Positions 10,917 to 19,891 are shown, numbered from the stretch's first letter. The stretch is DNA of 64,000 bases from Massilia sp. Root133 (GCF_001426525.1 NZ_LMEW01000033.1:124001-188000); one strand, 5' to 3'. A program made the numbers and translations. The notes: generated by a model from the sequence alone, not told the origin.

Positions 10917-11370
10917 CGGTGCGCACCATGTCGATGTGCATGATGCCGTCCTCGTCGTACGGCGCGGACACCGTGACGAAGCTGAAGCTCCCATAGAACG
11001 CCTCCAGGTGCGCCTGGGCGCCGATGCGGATCGCGTGGCCGGGATGCAGCCGTTGCGCGCACGCGATGCCTTGCGCGACCAGTTCGCGGCCCAGGCCCGT
11101 GCCGCGCGTGGACGGGCTGGTGACGACGCGGCCCAGCGACATCTCCTCGTATTTCGCGCCCGGCGCCAGGCAGCGCAGGGTGGCCGCCAGTTCGCGCTTG
11201 CCGTCGACGGTGCGCCAGCCGAGCAGGTGATGCGCGCCCGGATCGAGGCCGTCGATGTCCGGGTACAGGCACGCCTGCTCGAGCACGAACACCTGCTGGC
11301 GCAGCGCCAGCATCTCGTACAGTTCTGCCGCCGTCAGGTCGGCAAAACCGCTCCACTGCCATTCGATCAT
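10909..11370 (-). CDS. elaA: GNAT-family acetyltransferase ElaA
   Basis: Cytosolic GNAT-fold N-acetyltransferase of 153 residues, the same length as E. coli ElaA. Family markers include LRQQVFVLEQ near the N-terminus, the acetyl-CoA-binding loop GRVVTSPSTRGTGLGREL at about residues 80-97, and the C-terminal strand AFYGSFSFV. The natural substrate of ElaA is unknown. It sits 13 bases upstream of the HDAC-like gene on the same strand, so the two may be cotranscribed, which would pair an acetyltransferase with a deacetylase-like protein. That functional link is inference. Confidence 0.88.
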   Translation of the reverse strand: MIEWQWSGFADLTAAELYEMLALRQQVFVLEQACLYPDIDGLDPGAHHLLGWRTVDGKRELAATLRCLAPGAKYEEMSLGRVVTSPSTRGTGLGRELVAQGIACAQRLHPGHAIRIGAQAHLEAFYGSFSFVTVSAPYDEDGIMHIDMVRTAT

Positions 11371-11383
11371 TGTCGTTTCCTTG

Positions 11384-12394
11384 TCAGGCCGCCGTCTCGA
11401 AACCTTCGAGCACGTTGACCACGTTGATGCCGAGTTCGGGCACGACCGAGCCGCCTTCGAACACGAAGACGGCCGGCAGGCCGAGAAAGCCGATGCGCTC
11501 GCCGATGCGCAGAAAATCGCCGCTGGCGAGGCCGAAGTGCGAGCGCGGGTCGCCGCTGAAACCGTCGACGCCCAGCGAGACGACGAGCGCCTGCGGAGAA
11601 AAGCCCGCCATCTTCACGCAGGCCGTTTCCAGCGCGAGGAACCACTGCGCCGCCGCCGTTCCGCGCGGCAGCGGCACGTTCAGGTTGAAGCCGAGGCCCG
11701 CGCCGGCGCCCGTCTCGTCGGCGTGGCCCGCATAGTACGGGTAATCCGTGCGCGGGTCGGCGTGGATCGACGCGACCAGCACGTCCTTGCGGCGATAAAA
11801 GATGTCTTGCGTGCCGTTGCCGTGGTGGTAGTCGATGTCGAGGATGGCCACGCGCTGCAGGCCGTCGTCGAGCAGGTGCTGGGCCGCCAGCGCGGCATTG
11901 TTCAGGAAGCAGAAGCCGCCGCAGTAGTCGGCGCCGGCGTGATGGCCGGGCGGACGCGTGAGCGCGAACGTGCCGCGCTCGCCCAGGCGCAGCGCGTGCG
12001 CCGCATTGATCGCGCAGTCGGCGCCCGTCTTCGCGGCGGTCCACGTGCCGGCCGTCAGCGGCGTCGTACTGTCGAACGCGTACAGGCCGAGGCGGCCCGT
12101 GAACGTATCCGGTTCGACGTCGCGGCGCATGCCCTGGCCGGGCCACACGGAGGGGACGAGATCGCGCTCGGCGTTGCGCGGGTCGAGCGACAGCCACTCG
12201 TTCCATGCGCTGCGCAGGAAGTGCAGGTAGCGGGGCGTATGGATGCGTTCCAGCGACGTCAGGGGCACGCCGTGCGGGGTGACGATGCGGCCCAGGCCAC
12301 GCCGCGTGAACTCGTTCGCCACGACGTCGATGCGCTGGGGCGGTTCCGATGCGGGGGCGTGCTGGGCGTGGTGTTCGTTGAAAAAGGTGAGCAA
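11384..12394 (-). CDS. histone deacetylase/acetylpolyamine amidohydrolase-family protein with altered active site
   Basis: Arginase-fold, zinc-dependent deacetylase family, 336 residues from the TTG at 12394 (MLTFFNEHHAQH, the usual family start). Present are TRPPGHHAG (tandem His), GFCFLNN, the zinc ligands in DIDYHHGNGTQD and the Asp in LGVDGFSGDP. The motif that normally reads EGGY reads EGGS here, with Ser at about residue 316. The Tyr of that motif stabilises the tetrahedral intermediate in characterised members. The enzyme may therefore be inactive, slow or changed in reaction. The open frame runs to 12451, but that extension is translated from a palindromic repeat and is not credible. 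Confidence 0.85.
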   Translation of the reverse strand: MLTFFNEHHAQHAPASEPPQRIDVVANEFTRRGLGRIVTPHGVPLTSLERIHTPRYLHFLRSAWNEWLSLDPRNAERDLVPSVWPGQGMRRDVEPDTFTGRLGLYAFDSTTPLTAGTWTAAKTGADCAINAAHALRLGERGTFALTRPPGHHAGADYCGGFCFLNNAALAAQHLLDDGLQRVAILDIDYHHGNGTQDIFYRRKDVLVASIHADPRTDYPYYAGHADETGAGAGLGFNLNVPLPRGTAAAQWFLALETACVKMAGFSPQALVVSLGVDGFSGDPRSHFGLASGDFLRIGERIGFLGLPAVFVFEGGSVVPELGINVVNVLEGFETAA

Positions 12395-12417
12395 GAAGAG
12401 CCCCGATTCAGCGTGAG

Positions 12418-12447
12418 ACGTCGTTCCCGCGCAGGCGGGAACGACGT
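12418..12447. repeat. short REP-like palindrome
   Basis: A perfect 13-base inverted repeat, ACGTCGTTCCCGC and GCGGGAACGACGT, with a GCAG loop. Sequences of this CGTTCCCGCGCAGGCGGGAACG type are common intergenic repeats in many proteobacteria. It lies between gshA and the HDAC-like gene, both on the minus strand. It produces the misleading N-terminal residues PACAGTT if the downstream frame is over-extended. Confidence 0.75.
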
Positions 12448-12474
12448 GCATGCGTAAATGTCCAAGCTCGCGTG

Positions 12475-14070
12475 TTAGCTGTTACGGCACAGTGTACTAC
12501 TGTTATACGCCGCCACGAAGTCGTCGAAGGAGCCGGTATCCGTCGCCTCGACCTGCGCCTGCTCGGCCAGCGACACCCGCGCCATCTCGTCGAACAGCGC
12601 GGTCTCGGCCGGCATCAGCGGTTCGGTGCGGAAGGCCTCGGCGTGCAGTTTGCTCTGGCGCAGGCCGAACTGCGCGAACGAGCCGAGCGTGCGCACTTCC
12701 TGCAGCACGCGCGCGGACGGGGTCTTGTCCGGATCCGCGACCTTGGCCTTCTGCGCGTTCAGCGCATCCATGTGCGCGCCCTTGTAATTGTGCTCGTGGT
12801 CCAGCAGTTCCGCGACGGGGCGGATGCGTTCCAGCAGCTCTTCCGCCCAATCCTTCAGCAGCACTTCGTGGTCGTTGCGCGTGAGGGTCAGGCCCGGGCG
12901 GCGGCCTTCCTTCACGGTGCGCGCGAAGTTGCGCGCGTGGACCTGGCCTTCCATCGCATTGATCAGCGGGCTTTCCTCGAGGGCGCAGAACAGCAGGAAG
13001 GCGTCCAGGAAGCGGCCCGTCTCCAGCGCGATGCCGACCGGTTCGAACGGATCGACGTCCAGGCAGCGCACCTCGATGTATTGCACGCCGCGGGCGCACA
13101 GCGCCTGCACCGGGCGCTCGCCCGTGCGGATCACGCGCTTCGGGCGGATCGTCGAATAGTATTCGTTCTCGATCTGCAGGATGTTGGTCGACAGCTGGAC
13201 CCACTCGCCATCTTTCTTCGTGCCGATCTCCGCGTACGGCGGATACGGGCGCTTGACGGCGTCCATCAGCGAGGTCACATAGCTTTCCAGGCTGTTCTCG
13301 TGCGGGCGCAGGCCGGACTGGGCGTCGTTCTGGTAACCCAGGTCGCTCATGCGCAGGCTCGTCGCGTACGGCAGGAACAACGTGTCGTCCGACAGCGTCT
13401 CGAGATTGTGCTCGCGGCCGCGCAGGAAGCCCGTCGACAGCGTCGGCGATGCGCCGAACAAATACATCAGCAGCCAGCTGTAGCGGCGGAAGTTGCGGAT
13501 GGTCGCGATATAGCTTTCGGACTGGAAGTCGCGCAGCGCGTTGCGGCGTTCTTCCGTGATGCCCTCGTGTTCCGCCAGCAGCTGCCACAGTTCTTCCGGC
13601 AGCGAATAGTTGTAGTGGATGCCCGCGATGCATTGCATGGCCTTGCCGTAGCGCAGGGCCAGGCCGCGGCGGTACACGTGCTTGAGCATGCCGAGGTTCG
13701 ACTTGCCGTACCAGGCGATCTCGATGTCTTTCTCGGCCGGCAGCTCGCACGGCATCGACTGGCTCCACAGCAGCTCGCCGTCCAGCTTGGAATAGGCGTA
13801 GCGGTGGATCGCGTCCAGGCGGTGCAGGGCCAGGCCGATGTCGTGTTCGGCCGGCGTGATGAATTCGAGCAGCGCTTCCGCGTAATCCGTCGTGATCTGC
13901 GGATGGGTCAGGGCCGAGCCGAGTTTTACCGGATGCGCAGTCCTTGCCAGGTGGCCCTGGCCATCGACGCGCAGCGTCTCGCGCTCGATGCCGCGCAGGC
14001 CTTGCAGGAGCAGGCCGCGGTGGGCATCGTCGTCCAGCAGGGCCAGGCGGCGGGTCAGTTGGTTCGACAC
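12475..14070 (-). CDS. gshA: glutamate--cysteine ligase
   Basis: Catalyses the ATP-dependent joining of glutamate and cysteine, the first step of glutathione synthesis in the cytosol. It is the E. coli-type class, 531 residues against 518. Recognisable segments are GLRGIERETLRV near the N-terminus, LTHPQITTDYAEALLEFIT, IAGIHYNYSLPE and YIEVRCLDVDPF. The start chosen is the GTG at 14070 (MSNQLTRRLALL), preceded by AAAGGAAA at suitable spacing. The frame is open to 14145, but that extension has no family similarity. Confidence 0.95.
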   Translation of the reverse strand: MSNQLTRRLALLDDDAHRGLLLQGLRGIERETLRVDGQGHLARTAHPVKLGSALTHPQITTDYAEALLEFITPAEHDIGLALHRLDAIHRYAYSKLDGELLWSQSMPCELPAEKDIEIAWYGKSNLGMLKHVYRRGLALRYGKAMQCIAGIHYNYSLPEELWQLLAEHEGITEERRNALRDFQSESYIATIRNFRRYSWLLMYLFGASPTLSTGFLRGREHNLETLSDDTLFLPYATSLRMSDLGYQNDAQSGLRPHENSLESYVTSLMDAVKRPYPPYAEIGTKKDGEWVQLSTNILQIENEYYSTIRPKRVIRTGERPVQALCARGVQYIEVRCLDVDPFEPVGIALETGRFLDAFLLFCALEESPLINAMEGQVHARNFARTVKEGRRPGLTLTRNDHEVLLKDWAEELLERIRPVAELLDHEHNYKGAHMDALNAQKAKVADPDKTPSARVLQEVRTLGSFAQFGLRQSKLHAEAFRTEPLMPAETALFDEMARVSLAEQAQVEATDTGSFDDFVAAYNSSTLCRNS

Positions 14071-14158
14071 GAGGTTTCCTTTCTTATACTGCCATGAGAC
14101 GCAGAGAGTAACCGAAATCGGCCAACCGCGCCGGTCAGCCCTCAATATGACTTTTTAG

Positions 14159-15916
14159 TTAATTAACCAGGTCAAGTTCCGGAACATTCTGCGCCGCGAT
14201 CCAGCGGTCGATGCGCTTTTCCAGCACGTCCAGCGGCACGGCGCCGTTTTCCAGCACGGCGTCGTGGAAGGCACGGACGTCGAAGCGCGGACCCAGCGCC
14301 GCCTGCGCCCGCGCGCGCAGCGCGGCGATGCGCAGCTGGCCGATTTTATACGCCAGCGCCTGGCCCGGCTGGGCGATCATGCGGTCGACTTCGACCTCGT
14401 TGTCGGACGGCGGATTGGCCGTGTTCGCGTTCAGCCAGTCGACGGCCTGCTGGCGTGGCCAGCCCAGCGCGTGGATGCCCGTGTCGACGACGAGCCGCGC
14501 GGCGCGCAGCTGCTCGTCGGCCAGGCGGCCGAATTGCGAGAACGGATCGCGCATCAGGCCGAGCATCGGCCCCAGGCTCTCCGCATACAGCGCCCAGCCT
14601 TCGCCGAACGCCGGATACCAGGCGTGGCGGCGGAATGCCGGCAGGCCGTCGATGGCGTGGGCGCGCGCGACCTGCAGATGGTGGCCGGGGATGCCCTCGT
14701 GCAGGGCGAGCGTCTCGACTTCCCACAGCGGCCGCGTGTCCAGGCGGCTCGTGTTGACGGCGAGGGCCGCGACCCGCTCCGGCGTGCCCGCTTCGTAATA
14801 GGCGCCGCCCTGAGTATCGGCGCCCGCCTGCTGCACGGGTTTGACGGCCAGTTCTTCCTGCGGGATCGTGCCGAACTGCGTGGGCAACTGGGCCTGGACG
14901 CGCGCGATGGTGCGGCGGTAGCGGTCCAGCAGCGCGTCCGCGTTCGTCGGGAACAGGCGCGGATCGCTGCGCACGAACGCGACGAATTGCGGATAACTCC
15001 CTTTGAAACCCGTGCGCGCTGCCGTCGCTTCCATCTCGGCGCGCAGGCGCGCCACCTCCTTGATACCCAGCGCGTGGATCTCGGCCGGGGCCAGCGTGGT
15101 GGTCGTCGCAGCCTTGACGAGATACGCGTACCACGCCGCGCCGCCGGGCAGGCCGGATGCGCCGATGGTCGTGCGCGCGGCCGGCAGGTAGTCGGTGCGC
15201 ACGAAGTCTTCCAGCTTTTGCAGCGCGCCTGCCGCCGTGCGCAGGGCGGCCGCGCCGTCCGCCGCGAGTTGCACGCGCGTGTCCTCGGCGATGGTCGCGG
15301 GCAGGCGCTGGAACGGCGCGCCGAGGGCGCCATCCTGCACGTGCTCGCGCATCGTCCGCAACTGCGCGGGCAGGCCGGCCATGATGGACTTCGGCGCCGT
15401 CCAGCCGGTGCGCATCCCCTCGCGCATCTGCTCGATGATGCCGTCGACGTGGCGCGGCAGGGCGTTCAACCGCGCGATGTAGTTGCGGTAGTCGTCTTCC
15501 GTGAAGAAGGGCATCTGCGCGACCAGTTGCGGGAAGCGGATCTGCAGGCCGTCCTGCGCGCTGACCGGCTGCGGGTCGAACGCGACGAACGCGGCGCGCG
15601 CGAGGATGCGTTCCTGGTCGCCCGTGAACAGGTCCCAGGAGAGACGGTCCTGGCCGGCCAGCTGCGCGCGGTCGATCTGGCGCGCGAGGTCGAGCATGCG
15701 CCGCGCGTGCTCGACGATGGCCGTCTGCTCCGCGAGCGAGGTGTCGGCCAGCAGCGCGTCGTAGCGGTGGTCGCCGACGCTCGTGGCGAATTCGGGCCGG
15801 TGCTTGAGGCGCCATTGCCAGTCGCGCTCGAACAGGGCTTGCGCCGGGTCGGCGCTGTCCGCCGCGAATGCAACGAGCGGGCCGAGCAGGATGAGAGTCG
15901 CGAACAGTCGACGCAT
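14159..15916 (-). CDS. DUF885-family metallopeptidase, secreted
   Basis: A 585-residue protein of the DUF885 family, seen as putative zinc carboxypeptidases. An N-terminal signal peptide (MRRLFATLILLGPLVAFA) indicates periplasmic export. The presumed zinc site is LHEGIPGHHLQ (HExxxHH type) at about residue 400, followed by the family motif FGEGWALYAE. The ATG at 15916 is preferred over an upstream ATG at 15955 because it begins the signal peptide. It follows gshA with an 88-base gap on the same strand. Its substrate is unknown. Confidence 0.86.
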   Translation of the reverse strand: MRRLFATLILLGPLVAFAADSADPAQALFERDWQWRLKHRPEFATSVGDHRYDALLADTSLAEQTAIVEHARRMLDLARQIDRAQLAGQDRLSWDLFTGDQERILARAAFVAFDPQPVSAQDGLQIRFPQLVAQMPFFTEDDYRNYIARLNALPRHVDGIIEQMREGMRTGWTAPKSIMAGLPAQLRTMREHVQDGALGAPFQRLPATIAEDTRVQLAADGAAALRTAAGALQKLEDFVRTDYLPAARTTIGASGLPGGAAWYAYLVKAATTTTLAPAEIHALGIKEVARLRAEMEATAARTGFKGSYPQFVAFVRSDPRLFPTNADALLDRYRRTIARVQAQLPTQFGTIPQEELAVKPVQQAGADTQGGAYYEAGTPERVAALAVNTSRLDTRPLWEVETLALHEGIPGHHLQVARAHAIDGLPAFRRHAWYPAFGEGWALYAESLGPMLGLMRDPFSQFGRLADEQLRAARLVVDTGIHALGWPRQQAVDWLNANTANPPSDNEVEVDRMIAQPGQALAYKIGQLRIAALRARAQAALGPRFDVRAFHDAVLENGAVPLDVLEKRIDRWIAAQNVPELDLVN

Positions 15917-15986
15917 CGTGTTGGCTTCCGGGTGGTGGACCCGAAATTGTAACAAACGGGGCGTCCGGAGCGCGCCGGGGAGACGA

Positions 15987-16814
15987 TCAGCCGAACCGGC
16001 CGCCGCTCACGCGCTCGATCCCGGCCAGGTCCCGCCAGCTTTGCACGTCGGTGAAGCCGGCGTCCGCCAGCAGCGCGCGCACGGCCGCCGCCTGGTCGTA
16101 GCCATGCTCGAGCAGCAGCCAGCCGCCCGGCGCGAGGTGGCGCGCGCTGCCCTGGATGATGATGCGCAGCGCGGACAGGCCGTCCGCATGGTCCGTCAGC
16201 GCGCCGACCGGTTCGAAGCGCAAATCGCCCTGGACGAGATGCTCGTCGCCGGCCGCGATATAGGGCGGGTTGGAGGCGATGACGTCGAAGGTTTCCCCGG
16301 CGGCGAGCGCGTCGAACCAGCTGCTCTCCAAGAAGCGCACACGCGCGCCGTTGGCGGCCGCATTCGCCTGGGCGACGGCCAGCGCGTCCGGGCTGACGTC
16401 CAGCGCGGTGACGTCGGCGTCCGGCCGCGTGTGCGCGACGGCGACGGCGATGGCGCCGCTTCCGGTCCCCATGTCGAGCAGGCGCGGTGCGTTGTCCGGC
16501 AGGCGCTCGAGTGACAGTTCGACGATCAGTTCCGTGTCCGGGCGGGGAATCAGCACGGCGGGGCCGACCTGGAAATCCAGGCCGAAGAATTCGCGCCGGC
16601 CGACGATGTAGGCGATCGGTTCGCCGCGCAGCCGGCGCGCCACGAGATCGTCCAGGCGCGACGCTTCGTCCGGCGTGAGGGCGCGGTCGCCCTGCGTGAT
16701 CAACTGGACGCGGGTGAGACCCGTCGCCTCGCACAGGAGGATGCGGTTTTCCAGCGGGTCGAGCGGCAGGCTTGCCTGCACGGCCGCGATGGTGGCGCCG
16801 GGCTGGATGGTCAT
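15987..16814 (-). CDS. prmC: peptide chain release factor N5-glutamine methyltransferase
   Basis: Methylates the glutamine of the GGQ motif in release factors RF1 and RF2 using S-adenosylmethionine. It has 275 residues. An N-terminal helical domain is followed by a Rossmann methyltransferase with LLDMGTGSGAIAVAVA (SAM-binding) and the catalytic NPPY in VIASNPPYIA. The start is the ATG at 16814, whose A is shared with the dsbB stop (TGATG), so the two are translationally coupled. Its substrate prfA lies just beyond dsbB on the same strand. The 396-residue open frame reaching 17177 is an over-extension through dsbB. Confidence 0.94.
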   Translation of the reverse strand: MTIQPGATIAAVQASLPLDPLENRILLCEATGLTRVQLITQGDRALTPDEASRLDDLVARRLRGEPIAYIVGRREFFGLDFQVGPAVLIPRPDTELIVELSLERLPDNAPRLLDMGTGSGAIAVAVAHTRPDADVTALDVSPDALAVAQANAAANGARVRFLESSWFDALAAGETFDVIASNPPYIAAGDEHLVQGDLRFEPVGALTDHADGLSALRIIIQGSARHLAPGGWLLLEHGYDQAAAVRALLADAGFTDVQSWRDLAGIERVSGGRFG

Positions 16815-17284
16815 CAGCGCGCGCGCCGCACCAGCACCCAGACGAGGGCCAGCGTGAGGATCGTGAACCAGACGGCCGACCACTGCGGCACGTTCAGGCC
16901 GAACACGGTTTCCTGCGCCGCTTCGCACAGGCCGTCGGCGCGGAACAGGCCGGGCAACAGGGTCGCGGTCGGGATCTTGTTGAGCGTCGTCTGCATCGGA
17001 TCGATGCCGCACGAAAAGCCCGGGTGCGCCAGCACGTACAAATGCTTGCCGACATAGCCGAGGCCGCCCAGCGCGCACAGCAGCGCGAGCCCGGCGCCGG
17101 CCTTGATCTTGTTGGCGAAGGCGCCGATCAGGCTGAAGATCGCGATGCCGAGGTACAGGTAGCGCTGGATCACGCACAGCGGGCAGGGCAGCAGGCCCTT
17201 CACGTGCTGGAGATACAGGGCCGCGCCGATCAGGGCGATGCTGACGGCGGCGATGGCGAGCAGGAGATTGCGGGACGAGGACAT
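16814..17284 (-). CDS. dsbB: disulfide bond formation protein DsbB
   Basis: Inner-membrane quinone reductase that reoxidises periplasmic DsbA. The 156 residues hold four hydrophobic segments. The first periplasmic loop carries the redox pair CPLC (about residues 34-37), and the second loop carries one Cys in FSCGID and one in GLCEA. It overlaps prmC by one base. Downstream coupling to prmC is clear. Upstream it is separated from prfA by about 127 bases that contain palindrome copy 2. Confidence 0.93.
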   Translation of the reverse strand: MSSSRNLLLAIAAVSIALIGAALYLQHVKGLLPCPLCVIQRYLYLGIAIFSLIGAFANKIKAGAGLALLCALGGLGYVGKHLYVLAHPGFSCGIDPMQTTLNKIPTATLLPGLFRADGLCEAAQETVFGLNVPQWSAVWFTILTLALVWVLVRRAR

Positions 17285-17344
17285 GGGCTTCCTGGTTGAG
17301 GTCGAAAAGGATATTTTCAGTCTAGCAACTTATAACTGTCTTAA

Positions 17345-17402
17345 CACCGGGGTCAGAGCCCGATTTTTGGAAATTTCCCAAAAACGGGCTCTGACCCCGG
17401 TT
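17345..17402. repeat. dispersed GGGGTCAGAGCCC palindrome, copy 2
   Basis: Perfect outer arms ACCGGGGTCAGAGCCCG (from 17346) and its complement ending at 17401, with an AT-rich centre that is itself nearly palindromic. On the minus strand it follows the prfA stop codon directly. The stretch from the stop, TGATCAACAACAAACCGGGG, matches the rarD/copy 1 junction except at one base. It separates prfA from dsbB. Confidence 0.85.
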
Positions 17403-17411
17403 TGTTGTTGA

Positions 17412-18488
17412 TCAATCCCCCAGCGCCGCCAGTTGTTCGGCCTGGTGCTCGGCCGACAGGGCGTTCGTCAGTTCGGCCAGGTCGCCGTCCATGATCATGT
17501 CCAGTTTATAGAGCGTCAGGTTGATGCGGTGGTCGGTCAGGCGGCCCTGCGGGAAGTTGTAGGTGCGGATACGCTCGCTGCGGTCGCCCGAGCCGATCAG
17601 GCTTTTACGGGTTGCCGCTTCCTTGCTCTGCTGCTCGCGCAATTGCACGTCCTTGATGCGCGCGGCGAGGACTTTCATGGCCTGCGCCTTGTTCTTGTGC
17701 TGGCTGCGGTCGTCCTGGCATTCGACGACGATGCCGGTCGGCAGGTGCGTCAGGCGGACGGCGGAATCCGTCTTGTTGATGTGCTGGCCGCCGGCGCCCG
17801 AAGCGCGGTAGGTGTCGATGCGCAGGTCGGCCGGATTGATCTGCACGTCCTCCACTTCGTCCGCCTCCGGCATCACGGCGACGGTGCAGGCGGAGGTGTG
17901 GATGCGGCCCTGCGTCTCCGTCGCCGGCACGCGCTGCACGCGGTGGCCGCCCGACTCGAATTTCAGTTTCGAGTAGGCGCCCTGGCCGACGATGCGCACG
18001 ATGACTTCGCGGTAGCCGCCCAGGTCGGACGGCGATTCCGACACCATCTCCACCTGCCAGCGGTTGCGCTCCGCATAGCGCGTGTACATGCGCAGCAGGT
18101 CGCCCGCGAACAGCGCGGATTCGTCGCCGCCCGTGCCGGCGCGGATCTCGAGGAAGATGTTGCGCTCGTCGTTCTCGTCCTTCGGCAGCAGCATCTTCTG
18201 CAGCTCGAGATCCAGTTCCGCCATGCGCGCCTTCGCCGCGTCGATCTCGTCCTGCGCGAATTCCTTCATGTCCGGGTCGGCGAGCATCTCCTGCGCGGCG
18301 TCGATGTCGGCCTGCGCGGTCTGGTACTGGCGGTAGACGGCCACCAGCGGGCTCAGTTCGGCGTGTTCGCGATTCAGCTTGCGGAAGCTGTCCATGTTCG
18401 CGGTGGCGCCCTCGGACATCAGGAGTTCGTCCAGTTCGACGAGGCGGTTGGCCAGTTGGTCCAGCTTGGCCAGCATGGATGGTTTCAT
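17412..18488 (-). CDS. prfA: peptide chain release factor 1
   Basis: Recognises UAA and UAG and triggers peptide release. It has 358 residues (E. coli RF1 has 360). The codon-recognition tripeptide PAT (in VPATETQGRIHTS) marks RF1 rather than RF2. The catalytic GGQ is in GAGGQHINKTDSAV, where the Gln is the target of PrmC. It lies 75 bases downstream of hemA on the same strand, the common hemA-prfA order. Its TGA stop is the first part of a sequence shared with palindrome copy 1. Confidence 0.97.
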   Translation of the reverse strand: MKPSMLAKLDQLANRLVELDELLMSEGATANMDSFRKLNREHAELSPLVAVYRQYQTAQADIDAAQEMLADPDMKEFAQDEIDAAKARMAELDLELQKMLLPKDENDERNIFLEIRAGTGGDESALFAGDLLRMYTRYAERNRWQVEMVSESPSDLGGYREVIVRIVGQGAYSKLKFESGGHRVQRVPATETQGRIHTSACTVAVMPEADEVEDVQINPADLRIDTYRASGAGGQHINKTDSAVRLTHLPTGIVVECQDDRSQHKNKAQAMKVLAARIKDVQLREQQSKEAATRKSLIGSGDRSERIRTYNFPQGRLTDHRINLTLYKLDMIMDGDLAELTNALSAEHQAEQLAALGD

Positions 18489-18563
18489 AGGGTGTTCTTA
18501 TCGGAATGACAGCGGACAAGCCGCGGGAAGCGGCACGCGGGTACGGCGAAGGAGTGCAGGCCG

Positions 18564-19838
18564 CTAACGGCGGCCGCGGAACAGCTGGGGCAGCAAACTC
18601 GCGAGGCGGGCGCGTTCATCGCCCTGGGCGCGGTGCAGGGCCTGTTGCGGGCCGTGCAGGAATTTCGCGGTGAGGCCCTTCGACAGGGCGTCGAGCACCG
18701 TCTCGATGTCTTCGCCCTTGGCGAGCAGCTTGCGCGCCCGTTCCAGTTCGGCCAGGCGCATCGCTTCGCTCGATTCGTGCATGTCGCGGATGACGGGCAC
18801 CACGGCGCGGTCGCCGATCCAGTGCATGAACGACTGCACGCGCGTCTCGATGATGGCCTCGGCCTGGGCGACGGCGGCCTGGCGGCTTTCGACGCCGGTG
18901 CGCACCACCTCGGCCAGGTCGTCGACCGTGTACAGGAACACGTCGTTCAGGCGGCCCACTTCCGGCTCGATGTCGCGCGGGACGGCCAGGTCGACCATGA
19001 ACATCGGCCGGTGCCGGCGCGCTTTGATGGCGCGTTCGACGAGGCCCTTGCCGATCAGCGGCAAGGTGGAGCCGGTGGAGGCGATGACGACGTCGAACTG
19101 CGCCAGGCGTTCGGAAAGGTCGGCGAGACCGATCGCGCTGCCGTTGAAGCGCGCGGCCAGCGCTTCGCCGCGCGCCAGCGTGCGGTTGGCGATCGTGATC
19201 GACTTCGGATTGTGGGCGGCGAAGTGCGTGGCGCACAACTCGATCATCTCGCCGGCGCCGATGAAGAGGACGTTCTGCTCGCTGACGCGATCGAAGATGC
19301 GTTCCGACAGGCGCACGGCGGCGGCGGCCATCGACACGCTGTGCGCGCCGATCTCGGTCGTCGAGCGCACTTCCTTCGCCACGGCGAAGCTGCGCTGGAA
19401 CAGCTGGTGCAGATAGGTGCCGAGGCCACCCGCCTCGTCGGCGACGCGCACGGCATCCTTCATCTGGCCGAGGATCTGGGCCTCGCCCAGCACCATCGAA
19501 TCGAGGCCGGAGGCGACGCGGAACGCGTGGCGCACGGCGTCGTGCTGCGGCAGCATGTACAAATGCGGGCGCAGTTCGGCGAAATTCAGGTCGTGGTAGT
19601 CCGCGAGGAAGCGCGCGGATGCATCGAGCGGGTCGGGTGCGCAGCTGGCGGCGTACATCTCGGTGCGGTTGCACGTCGAGAGCAGCGCCGCTTCGTCTTC
19701 GCCGCGGGTATTAAATTTTGAAAACCACCCGCGCGCCGCCTGCACCGCGTCGCCCAGCTGCTCAGGCGCCAGCGCCAGTTGCTCGCGCAGCGAGACCGGT
19801 GCTGTGGTGTGATTGAGGCCGACGGCGAGCAGTTGCAT
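18564..19838 (-). CDS. hemA: glutamyl-tRNA reductase
   Basis: NADPH-dependent reduction of glutamyl-tRNA to glutamate-1-semialdehyde, the first committed step of C5 tetrapyrrole synthesis. It has 424 residues. The N-terminal catalytic domain includes GLNHTTAPVSLRE and STCNRTEMY with the nucleophilic Cys at about residue 56. The NADPH-binding domain shows VLFIGAGEMIEL, and a helical dimerisation domain follows. It is the first gene of the likely hemA-prfA transcript. Confidence 0.96.
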   Translation of the reverse strand: MQLLAVGLNHTTAPVSLREQLALAPEQLGDAVQAARGWFSKFNTRGEDEAALLSTCNRTEMYAASCAPDPLDASARFLADYHDLNFAELRPHLYMLPQHDAVRHAFRVASGLDSMVLGEAQILGQMKDAVRVADEAGGLGTYLHQLFQRSFAVAKEVRSTTEIGAHSVSMAAAAVRLSERIFDRVSEQNVLFIGAGEMIELCATHFAAHNPKSITIANRTLARGEALAARFNGSAIGLADLSERLAQFDVVIASTGSTLPLIGKGLVERAIKARRHRPMFMVDLAVPRDIEPEVGRLNDVFLYTVDDLAEVVRTGVESRQAAVAQAEAIIETRVQSFMHWIGDRAVVPVIRDMHESSEAMRLAELERARKLLAKGEDIETVLDALSKGLTAKFLHGPQQALHRAQGDERARLASLLPQLFRGRR

Positions 19839-19891
19839 GGGTGATCAAAAATTGGGCAGCGCGCCCATTATACCCCTACGGCGTCAGGGTT

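Noticed and set aside
12395..12451. Extension of the HDAC-like protein to an ATG at 12451
   Set aside because: The added residues (VVPACAGTT) come from the REP-like palindrome at 12418-12447, and the family N-terminus begins at the TTG at 12394.
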